NCBI GenBank assembly: GCA_021648755.1
Contig: JAKISG010000022.1
Location: 1-40,144, forward strand
Direction: 5' to 3'
Length of the DNA: 40,144 nt
From: Flavobacteriaceae bacterium
GTDB taxonomy: Bacteria > Bacteroidota > Bacteroidia > Flavobacteriales > Flavobacteriaceae
Part shown: one piece after another, positions 7,552-16,442 of the stretch
How the letters are laid out: the number at the start of each line of letters is the position of its first letter
How positions within the stretch are numbered: the first letter of the stretch is position 1
Made by a program: the position numbers and the translations under genes
Notes under the pieces: generated by a model
What the model was told of the DNA's origin: nothing
Databases searched by the model: none
The model's input: only the letters and a program-made list of their open reading frames with translations

Positions 7552-10500
7552 ATGGAACAAATCACACCTTACAAGCCTAAAAATAAAGTACGAATTGTAA
7601 CTGCTGCTTCTCTTTTTGATGGTCACGATGCTGCCATAAATATTATGCGTCGTATCATACAAGCAACAGGAGTTGAAGTAATACATTTAGGTCATGATAG
7701 AAGTGTAGAAGAAGTAGTAAACACTGCAATTCAAGAAGATGTAAATGCCATTGCAATGACATCTTATCAAGGTGGGCATAACGAGTATTTTAAGTATATG
7801 TACGATTTGTTACAGGAAAAAGGAGCAACACAAATCAAAATTTTTGGTGGCGGTGGCGGTGTTATTCTTCCGTCAGAAATTAAAGACTTAATGGCTTATG
7901 GAATAACCCGTATTTACTCACCAGATGATGGTCGTAAAATGGGATTGCAAGGTATGATTAATGATATGATTTCAGCATGTGATTTTGAAGTATTACCGCT
8001 AAAACTCCCTAAAGGAAAAAATATAACTAAAAGTTTAGTAGCCAAAGATGTAAATGTAATTGCTCGTTTAATTTCTATTGCTGAAAATAAGCCCAAAGAT
8101 TTTAAAAAAATTTTTGAACCAACATTAAATTCTAAAGTTCCTGTCTTAGGAATTACAGGTACAGGTGGGTCTGGAAAATCATCTTTAGTAGATGAATTAG
8201 TACGTCGATTTTTAATCGATTTTCCTAAAAAAACTTTAGCAATTGTCTCTGTAGATCCTTCAAAAAGAAAAACTGGCGGTGCATTACTTGGCGATAGAAT
8301 TAGAATGAATGCGATTAAAAATGACCGTGTCTATATGCGCTCACTAGCAACTAGACAGTCTAATTTAGCAATGTCTAAACACGTAAATCAAGCCGTAGAA
8401 ATTTTACAAGTAGCCAATTATGATTTAATAATTTTAGAAACTTCTGGTATTGGTCAAAGTGATACTGAAATTATCGAACACTCTGATGTTTCACTTTATG
8501 TAATGACACCAGAATATGGAGCAGCAACGCAATTAGAAAAAATTGATATGCTTGACTTTGCAGATTTAATCGCATTAAATAAATTTGACAAAAGAGGCGC
8601 TTTAGATGCCTTGCGTGACGTAAAAAAACAGTACATGCGTAACCATAATTTGTGGGATACACCAATGGAAAAAATGCCCGTTTACGGCACTATTGCTTCA
8701 CAATTTAATGACCCAGGCATGAATAATTTATATCGTGCTATTATTAATAAAATAAATGACTTATCAACTTCTGTCGAAATGAATTCCTCATACAAAATAA
8801 CTTTAGAAATGAGCGAAAAAAAATTTATCATTCCACCAAGCAGAATACGTTATTTATCCGAAATTTCGGAAACTAATCGTAATTATGATAAAATAGCATT
8901 AGAACAAAAGGTGATTGCTCAAAAATTATTTGGTATTTACCAAACTATTTGCTCAGTATCTAATATCGTTTTGGCAGAGCTAACTGATAAACACGAATCT
9001 CTTTTAAATGAAAACGGCTTAAATGAGCATGAAATTTACGGCCTTTCAGATGACAAAAACAAAGAATTTCTATCCCTTTTATGCAAAGAATTTGCTAGCG
9101 TAAAAATGGACTTAAACCCTCACAATTGGCTTACTATTCTAAACTGGAAAGCCAAAAAAAAACGTTATAAAAACAAAATTTATACTTTTAAAGTTAGGGC
9201 TAAAGAAATTAATATAGAAACACATACAACTTCTTTATCACAAATAGAAATTCCAAAAATATCCTTACCAAAATACGAGGCTTGGGGCGATATTTTATAT
9301 TGGACTATGCAAGAAAATGTTCCTGGTGAATTTCCGTTTACAGCAGGAATTTATCCATTTAAAAGAACTGGCGAAGACCCAACCAGAATGTTTGCTGGCG
9401 AAGGCGGACCAGAACGAACCAATAAACGTTTTCATTATGTAAGTTTAGGTATGCCTGCAAAACGTCTTTCAACTGCTTTTGATTCTGTTACACTCTACGG
9501 AAATGATCCAAATTTGCGACCAGATATTTACGGAAAAATTGGTAATGCAGGAGTTTCTATTTGTTGTTTAGATGATCTTAAAAAATTATATTCTGGCTTT
9601 GAATTAACTAATGTAATGACTTCGGTATCTATGACTATAAATGGTCCTGCTGCAATGTTACTTGGCTTTTTTATGAATGCAGCCATTGATCAAGAATGTG
9701 AAAAATATATTATTATAAATAAATTAGAAAAAGAAACAGAAGATAAAATAAATGCCATTTACAAGAAAAAAGGTGTAGAAAAACCAAAATATATTGGTAA
9801 AAATGGCGAAGCATTTCTACCCTTTAAAAATACAAAAAATAAACAGATTTTACCTAAAGGAAATAATGGTTTAGGGCTACTACTTTTAGGAGTTACAGGA
9901 GATGAAATTTTACCCAGTAAAGTTTATAAAAAAATAAAATACGAAACCATTGCAAAAGTTAGAGGTACCGTACAAGCAGATATTTTAAAAGAAGATCAAG
10001 CGCAAAATACCTGTATTTTTTCTACAGAATTTGCTTTGCGGTTAATGGGTGATGTACAAGAATATTTTATCGAAAACGGAATCCGTAATTTTTATTCCGT
10101 TTCTATTTCTGGATACCATATTGCTGAGGCTGGTGCAAATCCGATTTCGCAATTAGCATTTACGCTTTCTAACGGATTTACCTATGTAGAATATTATTTA
10201 TCTCGAGGAATGGATATCAATAAATTTGGACCAAATTTATCCTTCTTTTTCTCTAATGGAATTGACCCCGAATATTCAGTAATTGGTAGAGTTGCTAGAA
10301 AAATTTGGGCAAAAGCATTGCAATTAAAATATGGCGCAAATGAAAGAGCACAAATGTTAAAATACCATATTCAAACCTCTGGACGCTCATTACACGCTCA
10401 AGAAATTGATTTTAATGATATACGTACCTCACTACAGGCACTTTATGCAATTTATGACAACTGCAATTCACTACATACAAACGCTTATGATGAAGCAATT

Positions 10501-11061
10501 ACCACACCAACCGAAGAATCAGTACGTAGAGCTATGGCAATTCAATTAATAATTAATAAAGAATTAGGATTGGCAAAAAATGAAAATCCAATACAAGGAG
10601 CATTTATCATTGAAGAACTAACCGATTTAGTTGAAGAAGCAATCTATATAGAATTTGACAGAATCACAGAACGAGGAGGCGTTTTAGGCGCTATGGAAAC
10701 TATGTATCAACGTAGTAAAATACAAGAAGAAAGCCTGTATTACGAAACATTAAAACATACTGGAGAATTTCCAATTATTGGTGTAAATACCTTCTTGAGT
10801 TCTAAAGGGTCGCCAACCGAAATACCTAAAGAAGTAGTTAGAGCAACCAAAGAAGAAAAACAATACCAAATAGAAGTTGTAGAAAATCTAAATAAAGGAA
10901 ATACTAATAAAGTAGAAAAAGAATTGCGCTTATTACAAGAAAAATCTATTAATAACGAAAATATTTTTGAACAATTAATGGAAGCAACTAAAATTTGCTC
11001 TTTAGGACAAATTACTAATGCTTTATTTAGTGTTGGCGGTCAATATCGTAGAAATATGTAA
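7552..11061 (+). CDS. icmF: Fused isobutyryl-CoA mutase IcmF
   Basis: IcmF interconverts isobutyryl-CoA and n-butyryl-CoA with adenosylcobalamin. This 1169-residue protein has the full fusion order. The N-terminal B12-binding domain (about 10-150) carries DGHD with cobalt-ligating His25. The MeaB-like G domain (about 190-420) carries P-loop GTGGSGKS (203-210), the ETSGIGQSD switch and NKFD (343-346). A linker and the TIM-barrel mutase domain (about 570-1169) follow, with MFAGEGGPERTNKRFHYVS and SGYHIAEAGANP (His856). Gln818 stands where methylmalonyl-CoA mutase has the carboxylate-binding Arg, which excludes methylmalonyl-CoA as substrate. Tyr601 occupies the position where characterised isobutyryl-CoA mutases usually have Phe. 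The gene stands alone. Confidence 0.95.
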   Translation: MEQITPYKPKNKVRIVTAASLFDGHDAAINIMRRIIQATGVEVIHLGHDRSVEEVVNTAIQEDVNAIAMTSYQGGHNEYFKYMYDLLQEKGATQIKIFGGGGGVILPSEIKDLMAYGITRIYSPDDGRKMGLQGMINDMISACDFEVLPLKLPKGKNITKSLVAKDVNVIARLISIAENKPKDFKKIFEPTLNSKVPVLGITGTGGSGKSSLVDELVRRFLIDFPKKTLAIVSVDPSKRKTGGALLGDRIRMNAIKNDRVYMRSLATRQSNLAMSKHVNQAVEILQVANYDLIILETSGIGQSDTEIIEHSDVSLYVMTPEYGAATQLEKIDMLDFADLIALNKFDKRGALDALRDVKKQYMRNHNLWDTPMEKMPVYGTIASQFNDPGMNNLYRAIINKINDLSTSVEMNSSYKITLEMSEKKFIIPPSRIRYLSEISETNRNYDKIALEQKVIAQKLFGIYQTICSVSNIVLAELTDKHESLLNENGLNEHEIYGLSDDKNKEFLSLLCKEFASVKMDLNPHNWLTILNWKAKKKRYKNKIYTFKVRAKEINIETHTTSLSQIEIPKISLPKYEAWGDILYWTMQENVPGEFPFTAGIYPFKRTGEDPTRMFAGEGGPERTNKRFHYVSLGMPAKRLSTAFDSVTLYGNDPNLRPDIYGKIGNAGVSICCLDDLKKLYSGFELTNVMTSVSMTINGPAAMLLGFFMNAAIDQECEKYIIINKLEKETEDKINAIYKKKGVEKPKYIGKNGEAFLPFKNTKNKQILPKGNNGLGLLLLGVTGDEILPSKVYKKIKYETIAKVRGTVQADILKEDQAQNTCIFSTEFALRLMGDVQEYFIENGIRNFYSVSISGYHIAEAGANPISQLAFTLSNGFTYVEYYLSRGMDINKFGPNLSFFFSNGIDPEYSVIGRVARKIWAKALQLKYGANERAQMLKYHIQTSGRSLHAQEIDFNDIRTSLQALYAIYDNCNSLHTNAYDEAITTPTEESVRRAMAIQLIINKELGLAKNENPIQGAFIIEELTDLVEEAIYIEFDRITERGGVLGAMETMYQRSKIQEESLYYETLKHTGEFPIIGVNTFLSSKGSPTEIPKEVVRATKEEKQYQIEVVENLNKGNTNKVEKELRLLQEKSINNENIFEQLMEATKICSLGQITNALFSVGGQYRRNM

Positions 11062-11104
11062 GACCTTCTAATTGGTATTTCACATATATAACTTAATAAA
11101 CTTT

Positions 11105-11134
11105 TATTAGGCGTTTTTACCTCAAAACCTAATG
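11105..11134. terminator. Shared hairpin between icmF and the convergent HD gene
   Basis: ATTAGG (11106-11111) pairs with CCTAAT (11128-11133), and inner TTTT/AAAA extends the stem past a CG bulge. It lies between two convergent stop codons and could end transcription from either side. The T-tracts are weak. Confidence 0.4.
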
Positions 11135-11147
11135 CTTAAAATTTATT

Positions 11148-12362
11148 TTAGGAATACTTCGGAAAAGATATAAAATACTTTACGACTGGTTTAGATAATG
11201 TTTTTAAATTAAAATGGTCAGAAACCGAAACTATATCTTTTAATTCACCATTTTTAAGTACTATTTTTATTGGGCTTTTTAAATCATAGGCTTGATTAGT
11301 AACCTTTCCTTGCATTATTAAATAAGGCAATTCGGTTTTAGAAACTTTATATTTTTGCAATACTTTTTTACTAATACTCCTTATTTTCTCCTTATCAATC
11401 TTCTCACTTTTTAAAATAATTTTTGGCAATTTTCTTTGAATAATCGCTTTACTCAAATAAGATAACACAAAATCTTTATGATTTTGCCAAGATTTTATCG
11501 CTGTAATTATATCGTAATCATCTAGTTCAGAAAAATTTTCTAAAACTGTACTGTCAAAATTTGAATTATTAATTTTTTTCTCTAAAAAAAACTGTAATGC
11601 TTTACTAACATTTAAAGACACTCCTTTTTTAGTTAATTCTTTGGCTCTTTTTAACACCTCTACTAACATGTTTTCAGCAACCAAACCCGTTTTATGTAAA
11701 TAAACTTGCCAGTACATTAAGCGCCTTGCCAAGATAAATTTTTCTACAGAGTAAATCCCTTTTTCTTCAATTACTAATTCATCTGCTACGACATTAAGCA
11801 TCGTTATTAAACGCTCTGAATTTACATTACCTTCGGCTACACCAGTATAAAAACTATCTCTTTTTAAATAATCTAATCGATCTATATCTAACTGACTAGC
11901 TATTAACTGATTCAAAAAATTTCTTTTATGTGTACCTTTAAATATATGAATTGCTAAGGTTAATTTACCATTAAACTCTTTATTAAGTGCCTCCATAAAT
12001 TTTAAAGAAATCTCTTCATGCGAAACTGTATTAACAATACTATGTTCTAACGCATGAGAGAATGCTCCATGACCAATATCATGTAATAAAATGGCAATTA
12101 ATAAAGCCTGTTCTTCTTTATCCGAAATTTTAATGCCTTTAAATTTTAATACATTAATTGCTTTTTGCATTAAAAAAATACAACCTATTGCGTGTTGAAA
12201 TCTAGTATGTTTTGCACCTGGATAAACCAAATACGACAATCCCATTTGAGAAATCCTACGAAGCCTTTGAAAATAACGATGCTCAATAATATCAAAAATT
12301 AATTCGCTTGGTATTGTAATAAAACCGTAAATTGGGTCGTTTATAATTTTGAGCTTATTCAT
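11148..12362 (-). CDS. HD-domain phosphohydrolase (dNTPase/SAMHD1-like)
   Basis: This 404-residue cytosolic protein has an N-terminal HD domain with all metal ligands: the first His in HTRFQHAIG, the HD pair in ALLIAILLHDIGHGAFSHALEHS, and the distal Asp in the segment LDIDRLDYLKRDSFY. The opening NDPIYGFITIP and RYFQRLRRISQMG are hallmarks of the COG1078 family, related to dGTP triphosphohydrolases and SAMHD1. Bacterial COG1078 members are generally assigned as phosphohydrolases acting on nucleotides; the exact substrate here cannot be read from sequence. It is divergent from porX across 86 bases, so the two may share a regulatory region. Confidence 0.9.
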   Translation of the reverse strand: MNKLKIINDPIYGFITIPSELIFDIIEHRYFQRLRRISQMGLSYLVYPGAKHTRFQHAIGCIFLMQKAINVLKFKGIKISDKEEQALLIAILLHDIGHGAFSHALEHSIVNTVSHEEISLKFMEALNKEFNGKLTLAIHIFKGTHKRNFLNQLIASQLDIDRLDYLKRDSFYTGVAEGNVNSERLITMLNVVADELVIEEKGIYSVEKFILARRLMYWQVYLHKTGLVAENMLVEVLKRAKELTKKGVSLNVSKALQFFLEKKINNSNFDSTVLENFSELDDYDIITAIKSWQNHKDFVLSYLSKAIIQRKLPKIILKSEKIDKEKIRSISKKVLQKYKVSKTELPYLIMQGKVTNQAYDLKSPIKIVLKNGELKDIVSVSDHFNLKTLSKPVVKYFISFPKYS

Positions 12363-12448
12363 TTTACAAAAATACTAATAAATGTTGAATGTTAGTTTGT
12401 TGGATTTAGATGGGTAATAAATATAAAGCAAAATTAAATAAATAACTT

Positions 12449-13993
12449 ATGATAAATATTCTTTGGGCAGATGATGAGATAGATTTACTAAAACCACATA
12501 TTTTATTTTTAGAGAAAAAAGGGTATAAAGTAGTTACTTTTACTAACGGTACAGATGCTATTGATGAAATAACAAATAAAAAACAAATTGATATTGTTTT
12601 TTTAGACGAAAACATGCCTGGTCTTACAGGTATTGAAACACTTGCACAAATTAAAACGATAAGACCTAATTTACCTGTGGTTATGATTACCAAAAGTGAA
12701 GAAGAATATATTATGGAAGAAGCTATAGGTTCTAAAATAGCCGATTATTTAATTAAACCTGTAAACCCAAATCAAATATTATTAAGTTTAAAAAAAAATT
12801 TAGATCATTCGCGTTTGATTTCTGAAAAAACTACTTCTAATTACCAACAAGAATTTCGAAAAATTACAATGGATTTAACTATGGTAAATAGTTATGAAGA
12901 GTGGGTTAATTTATACAAAAAATTAGTGCACTGGGAAATTGAACTAGAATCTATTGCAGATACTGGTATGATTGAAATTCTAGAGTCTCAAAAAATAGAG
13001 GCCAATACGCAGTTTTTTAAATTTATTAAAAGAAATTACGAAGACTGGTTTCTAAATGACGCTAAAAACAAACCCTTACTCTCTCATGAATTATTTAGAA
13101 AAGTAATTGCTCCTGAAATTAAAGAAAAAACACTTTTAATTGTTATTGATAATTTAAGATACGACCAATTACGAGTTTTAGAACCTATTATAGACACCTA
13201 TTATAAAAAGAGAAAAGAAGTCGCTTTTTATAGTATTTTACCCACAGCCACACAATATGCTAGAAATGCTATATTTTCAGGACTAACTCCTGCAGAAATG
13301 GAAAAACAACATCCAAATTATTGGAAAAATGATGAAGACGAAGGCGGTAAAAACTTATTTGAAAAAGAGTTTTTAGACGCACAATTAAATCGTTTAGGCT
13401 TAGCTATTAAAAGTGAATATTATAAAATAACTACCTTGCAAAAAGGAAAAGATTTAGCGGCAAATTTTAATGGTATTAAAGAAAACGATCTTACTATTGT
13501 AGTTTATAATTTTGTAGATATGCTTTCGCACTCACGCACCGAAATGGATATGATTAAAGAGTTGGCAAGCAATGATAAAGCATATCGCTCTCTAACTGTA
13601 AGTTGGTTTAACAATTCACCGCTATTAGAAATAATTCAAAAAGCTCAACAAATGGGACTTAAACTAATCATTACAACAGATCATGGTACAATAAACGTTA
13701 CTAAACCAACCCAAATAATTGGTAAAAAAAATATTACCACAAACTTAAGGTATAAAACGGGTAGAAGTTTAAGTTACGAAGAAAAAGATGTTCTTGCCAT
13801 TGATAACCCTGTAGCAGTTGGTTTACCATCTAACTCTATGACTAGTATATTTGTTTTTGCCAAAGAAGACTTGTTTTTTGCCTATCCAAATAATTTTAAT
13901 CACTATGTAAAGTACTTTAAAAATACCTACCAACATGGTGGAATTTCTTTAGAAGAAATGATTATACCTTGTGTTATTTATGATGCTAAGTAA
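12449..13993 (+). CDS. porX: PorX, response regulator/PglZ phosphatase of the type IX secretion system
   Basis: PorX is the response regulator linked to PorY and to sigma factor SigP that controls type IX secretion. The 514-residue protein has a receiver domain (about 1-120) with acidic pair Asp8/Asp9, phosphoacceptor Asp53 in FLDENMPG, and Lys in YLIKPVNP. A helical linker follows, then a PglZ/alkaline-phosphatase-like domain (about 200-514) with metal-binding IVIDNLRYDQ, the nucleophile segment PTATQYARNAIFSG (Thr near 266-268) and TTDHGTINV. The domain is reported to hydrolyse signalling nucleotides. It implies that this organism secretes proteins through T9SS. No other T9SS gene is in the window. 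Confidence 0.95.
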   Translation: MINILWADDEIDLLKPHILFLEKKGYKVVTFTNGTDAIDEITNKKQIDIVFLDENMPGLTGIETLAQIKTIRPNLPVVMITKSEEEYIMEEAIGSKIADYLIKPVNPNQILLSLKKNLDHSRLISEKTTSNYQQEFRKITMDLTMVNSYEEWVNLYKKLVHWEIELESIADTGMIEILESQKIEANTQFFKFIKRNYEDWFLNDAKNKPLLSHELFRKVIAPEIKEKTLLIVIDNLRYDQLRVLEPIIDTYYKKRKEVAFYSILPTATQYARNAIFSGLTPAEMEKQHPNYWKNDEDEGGKNLFEKEFLDAQLNRLGLAIKSEYYKITTLQKGKDLAANFNGIKENDLTIVVYNFVDMLSHSRTEMDMIKELASNDKAYRSLTVSWFNNSPLLEIIQKAQQMGLKLIITTDHGTINVTKPTQIIGKKNITTNLRYKTGRSLSYEEKDVLAIDNPVAVGLPSNSMTSIFVFAKEDLFFAYPNNFNHYVKYFKNTYQHGGISLEEMIIPCVIYDAK

Positions 13994-14102
13994 AAAGTTA
14001 GAAATATTTAAGGATATAAGAAACTAGAACGAAAAAATTCTAATGCTTGTCACTCACCATAAAAATTAGTTTTTGATTGAACTAAATAAATTGTTCAAAA
14101 CT

Positions 14103-14145
14103 TATTTATTATTTTAATTTAAAAATAAATTAATAATAATAAATA
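14103..14145. repeat. Long AT-only inverted repeat upstream of the fur-family gene
   Basis: An 18-base left arm (14103-14120, TATTTATTATTTTAATTT) pairs with the 19-base right arm (14127-14145) with a single bulged T. It ends 5 bases before the -7-like TAAATTTG (14150-14157), so it covers the -33 region of the presumed promoter. It could be an operator or a cruciform; both arms contain only A and T, so chance is possible. Confidence 0.35.
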
Positions 14146-14149
14146 CACT

Positions 14150-14157
14150 TAAATTTG
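14150..14157 (+). promoter_or_regulatory. Probable -7 element of the fur-family gene
   Basis: TAAATTTG matches TAnnTTTG and ends 23 bases before the ATG at 14181. No -33 TTTG is visible. The inverted repeat at 14103-14145 abuts it. Confidence 0.45.
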
Positions 14158-14180
14158 TTTCTTTAATTTTATTTTAAAAA

Positions 14181-14636
14181 ATGAAAAAAGATAACAATCA
14201 AGATATTGTTAAAAATGTTTTTACTAAATTTTTAGAAACTAAAGGGCATCGTAAAACACCTGAGCGATTTGCTATACTACAAGAAATTTACGATAATAAA
14301 GAGCATTTTGATATTGAATCGCTTTACATGTATATGAAAAATAAAAATTACCGTGTAAGTAGAGCAACACTATACAATACTATTGAATTACTTTTAGAAA
14401 GCGGTTTAGTTAGAAAACACCAATTTGGTCAAAACCAATCACATTACGAAAAATCATATTTTGACAAACAACACGATCATATTATTTTAACTGATACAGG
14501 TGAAGTTATTGAGTTTTGCGACCCAAGGATTCAAGCTATAAAAAAAACAATAGAAGAAGTATTTGATATTACGATTTCTAAACATTCCCTTTATTTTTAT
14601 GGAACTAAAAATAATACAAAAACACTAAAAACCTAA
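14181..14636 (+). CDS. Fur-family metal-dependent transcriptional regulator
   Basis: The 151-residue protein has an N-terminal winged helix (about 1-90) with KGHRKTPERFAILQEIYDNK, the recognition region VSRATLYNTIELLLESGLV, and then the dimerisation/metal domain. Metal ligands typical of Fur remain (HFDIESLY, HDHIILTDTGEVIEF, and the late ISKHSLYFYG). The CxxC pair found after HDH in many Fur proteins (CLDC in E. coli) is replaced by LTDT, and no C-terminal cysteine pair is present, so it lacks the structural Cys4 zinc site. Fur, Zur and PerR cannot be told apart from sequence alone, though the EVIEF and KHSLYFYG motifs are closest to Fur. It is transcribed alone. Confidence 0.85.
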   Translation: MKKDNNQDIVKNVFTKFLETKGHRKTPERFAILQEIYDNKEHFDIESLYMYMKNKNYRVSRATLYNTIELLLESGLVRKHQFGQNQSHYEKSYFDKQHDHIILTDTGEVIEFCDPRIQAIKKTIEEVFDITISKHSLYFYGTKNNTKTLKT

Positions 14637-14680
14637 CCACCGCCTAACCAAAAAAATCTTTATTTCAAAAATTTTAAAAA

Positions 14681-14711
14681 CAAAACTACTATAAAAGCAA
14701 AACTACTATAA
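14681..14711. repeat. Tandem direct repeat, period 17
   Basis: CAAAACTACTATAA occurs at 14681-14694 and again at 14698-14711, in the gap between the fur-family gene and the convergent saccharopine dehydrogenase-like gene. No hairpin terminator is evident in this gap. Confidence 0.6.
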
Positions 14712-14745
14712 TTGATTAACCGTATTTTTAAGTTTAATTAAATTT

Positions 14746-16116
14746 TTAATCCATTATATTTTCGGGGTTATAACCTAAATATGTAACCTTTTCTTCTTTA
14801 AAAGTAATACCATAATCTTCTAACTCTTTTAAAATAGGCTCATAAATTTCTTTGGTAATTGGTAATTGCACACCTGAGGTTTTAATTTCGCCATTTAGAA
14901 TTTTTAAAGTTGCAATTGCAACTGGCAAGCCTACTGTTTTTGCCATTGCTGTATATGTTTGATCATCGCCAATAACTTGCATATAAGAGTTTATTTGATG
15001 CTTTTCTCCTTTATATTCATAACCAAACTTATGCATCATTACTATCATATCCTTATCTTCTGCTTTTAAAGTCCATTGATCCATTAAAATTTTTTGTAAA
15101 ATTTGTGCTGGTGTTGCTCTTTTTAGTGCTACTTTTTTAGTAGCATCAAAAATATTTAGTTCTATTAATTTTTCCCAAACAATATCATCTTGATCAATTT
15201 TTAAATAATGACGCATTTTTAATTCTACAGAATCGTAAGGAGCATAAGCCAAAAATGAATTTGTAAAATCACGATATGTCATATTTTCTGAATCTTCAAT
15301 AACATAACTATCATCAGTCATACCTAATTGCACAAAAACATTCCATGCTCTTGAAAATCCTATTTTACGAATAGTACCTCTATATAATGTCAAAACATCT
15401 TCTAAACCATAAACTGTTCTGTATTTTAAAGAATCGCGATTTGCAAGTGCCTCAAATTTACCATACTCTCTTAAATCTAATATCTCGGTACGTCTAAATA
15501 ATTTGTGATATGGTACATACTTATATTTACCTTCTTGAATAAATTTTGCAGCACTCCCTTGACCTGCAAGTACAACATTTCTAGGGTTCCAAGTAAATTT
15601 ATAGTTCCATAAATTATCATCAGACTCTGGAGCAATTAAGCCACCTGTAAACGATTCAAATAATAATAATTTGGCACCATTATTACGAATTTTATCGATA
15701 ATCTGCATAGCACTCATATGGTCAATACCAGGGTCTAAACCTACTTCATTCATAAAAACAAGCCCTTTTTTTACAACTTCGGCATCTAACTCTTGCATTT
15801 CTTTAGAAATGTAAGATGCTGTAACCATACTTTTAGAAAAGGCAACACAATCTTTTGCTACTTCTAAATGAAACCTTGCGGGCAACATAGAAATTACAAT
15901 AGTGGCATTTTTAATTGCTTCCTTCCTAAGTACTTCATTAAAAATATCTAAAGCAATTGCTTTGGCATTTTTATGATTTTTAATACGGTTTCTAGCAACC
16001 TGAATTTTTTTATCTGCAACAATAATTTGCAAGTTTTCTTTATCCGATTTATCTAATAAATATTTGATTAAAGAAGATGCAGAACGCCCTGCACCAATAA
16101 CTAATATTTTTCTCAT
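14746..16116 (-). CDS. Saccharopine dehydrogenase family protein
   Basis: This 456-residue enzyme has an N-terminal Rossmann fold with VIGAGRSASSLIKYLL (about 5-20), then ADKKIQVARNRIKNHKNAKA. It continues into the saccharopine dehydrogenase NAD(P) and C-terminal domains, recognised by MLPARFHLEVAKDCV, MNEVGLDPGIDHMSA and LLLFESFTGGLIAPESDDN. The family includes saccharopine dehydrogenase (lysine metabolism) and carboxynorspermidine synthase; the long C-terminal domain and DPGIDHM motif favour the lysine-type group. Which direction it works in cannot be read here. No partner genes are adjacent. A TATTTTTG element on the minus strand (16139-16146) lies 22 bases before the ATG. Confidence 0.85.
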   Translation of the reverse strand: MRKILVIGAGRSASSLIKYLLDKSDKENLQIIVADKKIQVARNRIKNHKNAKAIALDIFNEVLRKEAIKNATIVISMLPARFHLEVAKDCVAFSKSMVTASYISKEMQELDAEVVKKGLVFMNEVGLDPGIDHMSAMQIIDKIRNNGAKLLLFESFTGGLIAPESDDNLWNYKFTWNPRNVVLAGQGSAAKFIQEGKYKYVPYHKLFRRTEILDLREYGKFEALANRDSLKYRTVYGLEDVLTLYRGTIRKIGFSRAWNVFVQLGMTDDSYVIEDSENMTYRDFTNSFLAYAPYDSVELKMRHYLKIDQDDIVWEKLIELNIFDATKKVALKRATPAQILQKILMDQWTLKAEDKDMIVMMHKFGYEYKGEKHQINSYMQVIGDDQTYTAMAKTVGLPVAIATLKILNGEIKTSGVQLPITKEIYEPILKELEDYGITFKEEKVTYLGYNPENIMD

Positions 16117-16138
16117 TTGTGTTTTCTATAACTGTTTT

Positions 16139-16146
16139 CAAAAATA
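16139..16146 (-). promoter_or_regulatory. Probable -7 element of the saccharopine dehydrogenase-like gene
   Basis: The minus strand reads TATTTTTG, a full TAnnTTTG match, 22 bases before the ATG. No -33 TTTG is found at the usual distance. Confidence 0.4.
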
Positions 16147-16245
16147 CAATTTTGATTTAATAAATGAGTAAAATTCATTACTTTTTGTTGTGCTTTGCAA
16201 TTTGCTACGAATTTTAAGGGTCTAAAGAAAAAATATTATAAAAAA

Positions 16246-16272
16246 AATCCTAACTTTATAAGCTAGGATTTT
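16246..16272 (-). terminator. Terminator after tRNA-Phe
   Basis: AATCCTA and TAGGATT form a 7-bp stem extended by CTT/AAG inside. On the minus strand it is followed by a T-rich tract. It begins 2 bases after the mature tRNA 3' end. Confidence 0.75.
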
Positions 16273-16273
16273 G

Positions 16274-16346
16274 TGGTGCCTCCAAGAATCGAACTAGGGA
16301 CACATGGATTTTCAGTCCATTGCTCTACCAACTGAGCTAAGGCACC
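16274..16346 (-). tRNA. tRNA-Phe (anticodon GAA)
   Basis: On the minus strand GGTGCCT (16346-16340) pairs with AGGCACC, with discriminator A at 16274. The D-arm GCTCAGTTGGTAGAGC, the anticodon stem TGGAC/GTCCA-type around loop CTGAAAA (anticodon GAA) and the T-arm TAGTTCGATTCTTGG are all typical. Length is 73 nt and CCA is not encoded. Confidence 0.97.
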
Positions 16347-16361
16347 ATTTATTTGAGACGG

Positions 16362-16391
16362 CAAATATATCTAAATTTTATTATCTTCAAA
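16362..16391 (-). promoter_or_regulatory. Promoter of tRNA-Phe
   Basis: The minus strand carries TATATTTG (16362-16369) and an upstream TTTG (16388-16391) with an 18-base spacer, the same arrangement as for tRNA-Ser. The predicted transcription start is about 10 bases before the tRNA. Confidence 0.65.
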
Positions 16392-16415
16392 ACATTTTTG
16401 TAAAAAATGTATTTG

Positions 16416-16423
16416 TAAATTTG
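16416..16423 (+). promoter_or_regulatory. Probable -7 element of the coaX operon
   Basis: TAAATTTG matches TAnnTTTG and ends 19 bases before the coaX ATG. A TTTG lies at 16397-16400, but the 15-base spacer is shorter than usual. Confidence 0.45.
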
Positions 16424-16442
16424 CAAACTTTAATAACAAGTT

